10,599 nt of DNA from Candidatus Rifleibacteriota bacterium. Its GTDB lineage: Bacteria; Riflebacteria; Ozemobacteria; Ozemobacterales; Ozemobacteraceae. Position numbers and translations under genes: made by a program. A model generated the notes under the pieces. It searched no databases and was not told where the DNA came from. It worked only from the letters and a program-made list of their open reading frames with translations. Position 1 is the first letter of the stretch, and each line of letters begins with the position of its first letter. Location: positions 1 through 10,599 of the forward strand of contig JAKQKW010000095.1 in the NCBI GenBank assembly GCA_029560455.1. The letters are read 5' to 3'. This document shows, piece by piece, positions 6,887-10,599 of this stretch.

Positions 6887-6896
6887 TTAGGAGCCG
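6887..6896. repeat. left copy of a 10-base direct repeat flanking the MITE-like element
   Basis: TTAGGAGCCG abuts the left terminal inverted repeat. The same ten bases recur at 7027-7036, directly after the right terminal repeat. This is the pattern expected of a target-site duplication. Confidence 0.6.
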
Positions 6897-7026
6897 CAGG
6901 GCAAACGCACTAAAATGCCTGTGTCCCTCATCAGAACTAGATTCCCGCATTCGCGGGAATGACGAATATAAATTGCGTCATTCCGGGCGTAGACCCGGAA
7001 TCCAGAAGTTTAATGCGTTTGCCCTG
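6897..7026. mobile_element. 130-base MITE-like element with internal hairpins
   Basis: The ends are 18-base inverted repeats: CAGGGCAAACGCACTAAA (6897-6914) against TTTAATGCGTTTGCCCTG (7009-7026), with one mismatch. Inside are two strong hairpins. One is ATTCCCGC/GCGGGAAT (6941-6948, 6953-6960, four-base loop). The other is ATTCCGGG/CCCGGAAT (6980-6987, 6994-7001, six-base loop). GGAATGACG (6956-6964) can alternatively pair with CGTCATTCC (6976-6984). The sequence thus folds as a terminal stem holding two arms. The ATTCCCGC...GCGGGAATGACG and CGTCATTCCGGG...CCCGGAATCC cores resemble small dispersed repeats common in bacterial genomes. There is no room for a transposase, so it would be moved in trans. 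Together with its neighbours it fills most of the 330-base gap 6799-7128, in which I see no gene. Confidence 0.65.
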
Positions 7027-7036
7027 TTAGGAGCCG
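7027..7036. repeat. right copy of the 10-base direct repeat
   Basis: TTAGGAGCCG is identical to 6887-6896. It is also the left foot of the long hairpin that follows, so this copy probably marks the original target sequence and the other copy the duplication. Confidence 0.6.
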
Positions 7037-7081
7037 TTAAACAAAAACCATGACAATGGTTTTTGCTTTTACGGCCCCTTA
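7027..7081 (-). terminator. long hairpin downstream of the LysM gene
   Basis: The inner stem CAAAAACCAT (7042-7051) pairs perfectly with ATGGTTTTTG (7056-7065) around a GACA loop. It extends, with a few mismatches and a bulge, to TTAGGAGCCGT (7027-7037) against ACGGCCCCTTA (7071-7081). On the minus strand it begins 47 bases past the LysM stop codon, and the inner stem ends in GGTTTTTGTTT, fitting an intrinsic terminator for that gene. Its near symmetry means it could act on either strand. It may also be a dispersed hairpin repeat. Confidence 0.5.
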
Positions 7082-7128
7082 TGGCCGGCCGCATGGACAA
7101 AGTGTAACAGTAATTTCTTAACAAGGCC

Positions 7129-8838
7129 TTAGATTTTGAAGACGCTCTTGAGTTCTTTGTAGTTGTTGAGTTTCTTTTCGTCGTCAGAAACCTTTTCGTT
7201 GATGTCCTTGATTTCCTTGCTCAGTCTCTGAACTTCGCCGGCGTTCTTCGAATCATATTTGTCGAGCTTGTCGAGTTCTTTCTGGGCAGTGGCAGCTTTG
7301 GCTTTGTTACTGCTGACATTGGCTTCGAGTTCTTTGGCTTTGGCCTTGGATTCATCAAGAGCCTTGCCAAGTTCGCCCCAGGCTTTTTCGAGTCTGGCCC
7401 GTGACTGTTCGACCTTTTTGCCGGCGCTTTCGATAGTATCACCGAAAATACCCAGAACGCGGCCGGTCTTGTTCTTGTCGATGGCCTTTTCATAGTTTTT
7501 CTGGGCTTCGCGCAGGTCTCTCTGCAGCGACGGAATATCGTATTCAGGGAAGTCCATGCTGTTTACAAACTTGTAGAACGAGGTGGTGCCACCGAAGAAG
7601 CCTTTTGAAAGCAGGTCAGAGCCATTCTTGATGCCTTTGTAGTAATCATTGCGTTTGTCAGCGAGGTCAGGAACCCCGATTTCGCTGAGTATTTTCTGAT
7701 AGCGGGTTTCGGCGACCTTTGCAGCTTCGGCAGCAGCCTTTTCGGCATCTGCTTTTTCTTTTGCGGCTTTTTCAGCAGCAGCCTTGTCGGCGGCAGCTTT
7801 TTCAGCATCCGCTTTTTCTTTTGCTGCCTTTTCAGCGGCTATTTTGTCAGCAGCAGCTTTGTCGTTTTTGGCTTTGTCAGCCTTTTCTTTGGCAGCTTTT
7901 TCGGCTTCAGCCTTGGCTTTGGCTTCTTTTGCCGCTTTGTCGTAGGCTTCCTGTTTGGCTTTCGCATCAGCGTCGGCTTCGCTCTTGCTCTTGTCGACAG
8001 CCGGTTTGGTTTCGGTTGCAGGCTTGGTTTCAGGTGCCTTGGCCGTTTCTTTGGCTTTTTTGTCGAGGGCGGCCATGTCGGCATTAGTCAGCGGTTTGTT
8101 GTCACTGCCGACCAGCTCGATTTTCCCGACCCGGTTCAGGCGATAGGTATAACCTTCGGGCGGGTTCATCGCCATCCATTCTTCTTCGGTCATGAACTTG
8201 TTGTCGATCAGGAATCTGACAGTCTGTTCATTGAGATCAGCGATGCGCTTTTTCTGGGCAAGCAGTGCGCGATTAGCTGAATCGAGGGCACTCTGCAGCT
8301 TTTTAATCTTTTCTTCGGTTGACCACTGCGGCAGATTTTTGACCTTGTCAGCCGAAACCGATGTGTCTTTTTCTACTTTGGGTTCAGGCTTTTTGCCTTC
8401 TTCGACTGCGGGTTTGGTTTCTTTTGGTTTTTCTTCAGCCGGTTTCACTTCTTTTTCGACCGGCACTTCAAGCACCCAACCGGCATGAATCAGGTCGGGG
8501 TTCTTTTCGAGTGAAGGATATTTTGCTTTGTTGGCTTCGATGATTTCGCGGTAACGGTTACCGTCGCCGAGCAGCTTCTGGGCGATGCGCCAGAGGCTGT
8601 CGCCGGCCTGTACGGTATGCTTGGCGATTTCCTTGACCGTTTCAGGTTTGGCTTCTTCTTTGGGTGCTTCGGCCGGCGCTTCGGGCACTTCTTCTTTTGC
8701 TGCATTTTGATTTACAGCAGCATTGGTGCCGCTTTGTACCGAAAACGGGTCGGCTGTTGACGCCATTACGGGTTCTGCTGCTGGGTTAGAAAGAATAAGG
8801 GCCAGTAAAAGACTCAAAAATAAACCAGAGCGTTTCAT
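7129..8838 (-). CDS. secreted LysM-domain protein with TolA-like Ala/Lys/Glu repeat and coiled-coil tail
   Basis: A 569-residue protein. A Sec signal peptide (MKRS then LFLSLLLALILS, probable cleavage after PVMA at 26) leads to an Ala/Glu/Pro-rich linker and one LysM domain at about 74-126 (HTVQAGDSLWRIAQKLLG ... LIHAGWVLEVP), a peptidoglycan-binding module. Then come a Lys/Pro/Glu-rich linker (127-160), a mixed segment (165-258), an Ala/Lys/Glu/Asp-rich helical stretch (about 285-378) containing two nearly identical 20-residue units, and a heptad-like C-terminal coiled coil (about 435-565). An open frame reaches back to 8883, but ATG 8838 is preferred. GAGGTG lies six bases upstream, the signal peptide starts there, and the longer version would begin upstream of the -10 box. 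A periplasm-spanning or wall-anchored structural role is inferred. The C-terminal region matches no family I recognise. Confidence 0.88.
   Translation of the reverse strand: MKRSGLFLSLLLALILSNPAAEPVMASTADPFSVQSGTNAAVNQNAAKEEVPEAPAEAPKEEAKPETVKEIAKHTVQAGDSLWRIAQKLLGDGNRYREIIEANKAKYPSLEKNPDLIHAGWVLEVPVEKEVKPAEEKPKETKPAVEEGKKPEPKVEKDTSVSADKVKNLPQWSTEEKIKKLQSALDSANRALLAQKKRIADLNEQTVRFLIDNKFMTEEEWMAMNPPEGYTYRLNRVGKIELVGSDNKPLTNADMAALDKKAKETAKAPETKPATETKPAVDKSKSEADADAKAKQEAYDKAAKEAKAKAEAEKAAKEKADKAKNDKAAADKIAAEKAAKEKADAEKAAADKAAAEKAAKEKADAEKAAAEAAKVAETRYQKILSEIGVPDLADKRNDYYKGIKNGSDLLSKGFFGGTTSFYKFVNSMDFPEYDIPSLQRDLREAQKNYEKAIDKNKTGRVLGIFGDTIESAGKKVEQSRARLEKAWGELGKALDESKAKAKELEANVSSNKAKAATAQKELDKLDKYDSKNAGEVQRLSKEIKDINEKVSDDEKKLNNYKELKSVFKI
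7729..7848 (-). repeat. two 60-base tandem units inside the LysM gene
   Basis: These bases encode residues 331-370, two nearly identical 20-residue units sharing AAEKAAKEKADAEKAAA and separated by a DK pair. The DNA copies differ mainly at third codon positions, so the protein sequence appears better conserved than the DNA. Shorter imperfect KA/KEKA units flank them. Copy number is likely to vary between strains. Confidence 0.7.
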
Positions 8839-8844
8839 AGCTTG

Positions 8845-8850
8845 CACCTC
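8845..8850 (-). promoter_or_regulatory. ribosome binding site deciding the LysM gene start
   Basis: GAGGTG on the minus strand lies six bases before the ATG at 8838. This selects the shorter protein with a well-formed signal peptide over the longer open frame. Confidence 0.8.
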
Positions 8851-8874
8851 ACGAATGATAAGTTCATTGCTGTA

Positions 8875-8903
8875 ATTATACAAAAAAAAACGCTGTACGG
8901 TAA
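8875..8903 (-). promoter_or_regulatory. promoter of the LysM gene
   Basis: A perfect TATAAT -10 box (8875-8880, minus strand) has TTACCG (8898-8903, three of six -35 bases) 17 bases upstream. The spacer contains a run of nine T on the coding strand. Transcription would start near 8868, about 30 bases before the ATG at 8838. Confidence 0.7.
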
Positions 8904-8936
8904 CAATATCAATTTTTTTTGTTAACCAATTTGGGT

Positions 8937-8965
8937 TTTACTGAAGTCGGTTATCGTGGTATGCT
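8937..8965 (+). promoter_or_regulatory. extended -10 promoter of the membrane protein and hydrolase-like unit
   Basis: TTTACT (8937-8942) and TATGCT (8960-8965) are spaced by 17 bases, and a TG at 8957-8958 gives an extended -10 element. Transcription would start near 8972, about 35 bases before the ATG at 9007. It is divergent from the LysM promoter, so the shared 8881-8936 stretch with its A/T tracts may regulate both. Confidence 0.5.
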
Positions 8966-8992
8966 GTGGCCTGTTATCAATAGAGACAAGCT

Positions 8993-8997
8993 GGAGG
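8993..8997 (+). promoter_or_regulatory. ribosome binding site of the small membrane protein gene
   Basis: GGAGG lies nine bases before the ATG at 9007. It is the best plus-strand Shine-Dalgarno site in this part of the window and fixes the start. Confidence 0.8.
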
Positions 8998-9006
8998 AAA
9001 GAATTT

Positions 9007-9426
9007 ATGTGGCCAAGATGGGTGCGCGCAATTGCAACTATATGGGTTGCCTGGGACAGCCGTCAGAGAAAAAATCTCGACTGGTTCTGGGTGCTGGTTA
9101 TCTTTCTGCTTGGACCGCTGCTGCTGCCATTATATCTGGCAACCCGCCCGCTGCTTAAATCTGAAAAGCGCGTCGGCGGACTTTTCTGGAACCTGCTGGT
9201 CAGCTGCGAAACTCTCTTTACCTGGCTGGCCGGCCTGGCTGCCGCCGCCGTATTTGTCGAAAATGTCTCGATGCCATACGACAAGAATCTTGCAGAAGTT
9301 AAGCGTGCCGAAATCAAAGCCGGCAGCCTTATCGGCGTTGCCCTGTTCATCGTTGCCCTTGGCCTCGAAAAGATGGGCTTTGAACTTTTCAGAGAACGTA
9401 TTGAAAAGAAATATCTCGAATCCTGA
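9007..9426 (+). CDS. small membrane protein with three predicted helices
   Basis: A 139-residue protein I do not recognise. Three hydrophobic segments stand out: about 25-46 (WFWVLVIFLLGPLLLPLYLA), 60-84 (FWNLLVSCETLFTWLAGLAA and on) and 104-121 (KAGSLIGVALFIVALGLE). Charged loops RPLLKSEKR and DKNLAEVKRAEIK lie between them, and a charged amphipathic tail ends it. The ATG at 9007 has a strong GGAGG (8993-8997) nine bases upstream, so the longer open frame reaching back to a GTG at 8956 is not preferred. The next gene starts nine bases after its stop, so the two are probably co-transcribed. That pairing hints at a joint envelope role, but nothing in the sequence shows what it is. Confidence 0.8.
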   Translation: MWPRWVRAIATIWVAWDSRQRKNLDWFWVLVIFLLGPLLLPLYLATRPLLKSEKRVGGLFWNLLVSCETLFTWLAGLAAAAVFVENVSMPYDKNLAEVKRAEIKAGSLIGVALFIVALGLEKMGFELFRERIEKKYLES

Positions 9427-9435
9427 CCAAACTCG

Positions 9436-10470
9436 ATGCGAAATATTTTCAGGCTGATTCTGCTTCTACTGGTAACTATTCCGGCTGTTGTCTGTGCCCG
9501 CGAAGTTCCGCGCGGGCCGGTTCAAAGCGCCATGGGGCCCGGTGGTCGCAACTATCTGCATGAAGATTTCACCGTCTGGGAAAGCGGCATCGCCCACGAA
9601 CGCTACCAGGTTTTCGAACCTGCCGGGCCGGCGCCAGCAAGTGCCGGGGTAGTCGTGCTGCTGCACGACTGGATGTCGACCAGCCCAGGTCATTATCAGG
9701 GTCAGATCCGGCATTTGTGCCGATCCGGCTGGGTTGTGGTTTTTCCGCACTATCAGGGAACCGGCCAGTTCACCCGTTTTTATCACACCAATGTCGTGCG
9801 CTCGGTAAAAGACTTTCTGCAGCAGGCTTTTGCCCGTCAGAAAATCGAGATCAACCGTGACCGCTTCGCAATTATCGGTCACGGTGCCGGCGGCGTACTG
9901 GCTGCCAACCTCGCTGCCAGCAGTGATTATTTTGGGCTTCCGGTGCCGCTTGCGCTGATGATTGTTACGCCGCACCAGAGAAACATCAAACTGCTCGATC
10001 TTACCGGCATCAGTCGCAGAACCCGCATGATCATTCTCTGCGGCGACCGTGTCCAGGAACCGGTTGCCCAGGTTGCCCGCGAAATTTTTTACGCCTCCGA
10101 CCGTGTCAAAACCGAAAACAAGGCCTTTATTACGGCGTTGTCAGATTATTACGGTCAGCCGCCGCTGGTTGCCGACGAACTGGCCGCCCTGACGCCAGAA
10201 GAACCAGAGTATGAGCGTTTTATCGTCGAAAATCGCAACGATTTTGTCGGACTTTTCAAAGAAAAATTTCATGCCCGTTCTTTGCGCACCAGCCACATCG
10301 ACGCTTTCGACTGGAACGGTACTTTCAGACTCTTTGATGCGCTCACCTATGCCACCTACACCCTTGATTCAGATCTTTCAGCCTTTAAAAAGGCTCCAGA
10401 GCTGCGTTTTCTCGGCTACTGGAGCGACGGCCGCAAACTCAAAGGCCTGATTGTCGGCGACCGCCCCTGA
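9436..10470 (+). CDS. secreted alpha/beta-hydrolase-fold protein lacking the nucleophile serine
   Basis: A 344-residue protein with a signal peptide (MRNIFR, LILLLLVTIPAVVCA, probable cleavage after Ala21). The fold is visible in order: oxyanion-strand block VVVLLHDWMST (72-82), HYQGQIRHLCRSGWVVVFPHYQG (86-108), strand and nucleophile elbow FAIIGHGAGGVLAANLAA (144-161), the acid region MIILCGDRV (198-206, Asp204), and a His block TSHIDAFDWNGTFRLFDALT (285-304, His287). The elbow should read GxSxG but reads G-H-G-A-G, with Gly150 (GGT, 9883-9885) where the catalytic serine belongs. The frame is otherwise intact with no decay, so this looks like a maintained non-catalytic homologue or one with altered chemistry. 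The start has no clear Shine-Dalgarno site, and translation may be coupled to the gene nine bases upstream. An envelope or periplasmic location is expected. The substrate is unknown. Confidence 0.75.
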   Translation: MRNIFRLILLLLVTIPAVVCAREVPRGPVQSAMGPGGRNYLHEDFTVWESGIAHERYQVFEPAGPAPASAGVVVLLHDWMSTSPGHYQGQIRHLCRSGWVVVFPHYQGTGQFTRFYHTNVVRSVKDFLQQAFARQKIEINRDRFAIIGHGAGGVLAANLAASSDYFGLPVPLALMIVTPHQRNIKLLDLTGISRRTRMIILCGDRVQEPVAQVAREIFYASDRVKTENKAFITALSDYYGQPPLVADELAALTPEEPEYERFIVENRNDFVGLFKEKFHARSLRTSHIDAFDWNGTFRLFDALTYATYTLDSDLSAFKKAPELRFLGYWSDGRKLKGLIVGDRP

Positions 10471-10477
10471 AAAACCG

Positions 10478-10507
10478 AACACTCCCCGCCTAAGCAGGGA
10501 GTGTTTT
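10478..10507. terminator. bidirectional rho-independent terminator
   Basis: AACACTCCC (10478-10486) pairs perfectly with GGGAGTGTT (10497-10505), with a ten-base loop that can pair further internally. TT extends the T-tract on the plus strand, while on the minus strand the stem is followed by CGGTTTTT. It lies seven bases after the hydrolase-like gene's stop and between convergent genes, so it probably serves both. Confidence 0.75.
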
Positions 10508-10532
10508 GAGTTAAATGCTGATTGATTTCTTG

Positions 10533-10599
10533 TCAGGAAACGGTGCTGAGTGATTCCTGTTTATCGCGGTAACGCTCGATGGCGAGTTCTACCAGGCGG
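10533..10599 (-). CDS. C-terminal tail of a minus-strand gene leaving the window
   Basis: On the minus strand the frame is open from the window edge to a TGA at 10533-10535. It encodes 21 residues ending LAIERYRDKQESLSTVS, preceded by RLVE. The helical, charged composition looks like genuine coding sequence, and the convergent terminator just beyond supports a gene ending here. Too little is present to name the product. Confidence 0.5.
   Translation of the reverse strand, partial: RLVELAIERYRDKQESLSTVS

Noticed and set aside
6941..7001. Paired hairpins considered as a minimal CRISPR or tRNA-like structure
   Set aside because: There are no regularly spaced direct repeats with unique spacers, no cas genes, and no tRNA arms or anticodon geometry. 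They fit the interior of a MITE-like element.
7083..7090. GGCCGGCC palindrome in the intergenic region
   Set aside because: It is an eight-base self-complementary word with no accompanying structure and is probably chance.
7719..8087. 122-residue plus-strand open frame rich in Leu, Gln and Arg
   Set aside because: It is antisense to the Ala/Lys/Glu repeat of the LysM gene. Its composition is a by-product of that repeat, and no ribosome site or family motif is visible.
8839..8883. 15-residue N-terminal extension of the LysM protein
   Set aside because: It would start upstream of the TATAAT box and would bury the signal peptide. ATG 8838 has GAGGTG at proper spacing.
8956..9006. GTG-initiated extension of the small membrane protein
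   Set aside because: The GTG overlaps the predicted -10 region, and the strong GGAGG serves ATG 9007.

Overview
The window looks like ordinary chromosomal DNA from a Gram-negative (diderm) bacterium. Genes are tightly packed, Shine-Dalgarno sites and sigma70-type promoters are recognisable, and three proteins carry Sec signal peptides: a TolB-like beta-propeller, a LysM/TolA-like protein and an alpha/beta-hydrolase-fold protein. Base composition looks roughly balanced (not counted). No taxonomic marker is present. A deep-branching lineage such as the candidate phylum Riflebacteria is only a guess.

Layout, left to right. (1) Positions 1-426 hold the 3' end of an unrecognised plus-strand gene, converging on a minus-strand UbiA-family prenyltransferase that resembles decaprenyl-phosphate phosphoribosyltransferase. 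(2) Divergent from it, starting at 1633, is a three-gene plus-strand operon: a B12-binding/radical-SAM-like protein with a degraded iron-sulfur motif, type II 3-dehydroquinate dehydratase (aroQ), and a long peptidase-U32-family protein resembling the RNA hydroxylase RlhA. The genes are joined by a 4-base and then a 1-base overlap. (3) On the minus strand follow a UspA protein with its own promoter, then a secreted TolB-like propeller protein. (4) A 330-base intergenic region (6799-7128) contains a perfect 25-base palindrome at the TolB-like gene's predicted transcription start, a 130-base MITE-like element with 18-base terminal inverted repeats and 10-base direct repeats, and a 55-base hairpin. 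(5) A secreted LysM protein with an Ala/Lys/Glu-rich repeat region lies on the minus strand. (6) Divergent from it is a two-gene plus-strand unit: a small three-helix membrane protein and a secreted alpha/beta-hydrolase-like protein whose nucleophile-elbow serine is glycine. A bidirectional terminator follows, then the 3' tail of a minus-strand gene leaving the window.

The most interesting points are two apparently catalytically degenerate proteins (the radical-SAM-like protein and the serine-less hydrolase), the translational coupling of a shikimate-pathway enzyme to a U32 RNA-hydroxylase-type protein, and the MITE-like insertion beside a terminator-like hairpin. I see no CRISPR array, tRNA, rRNA, transposase or prophage gene.
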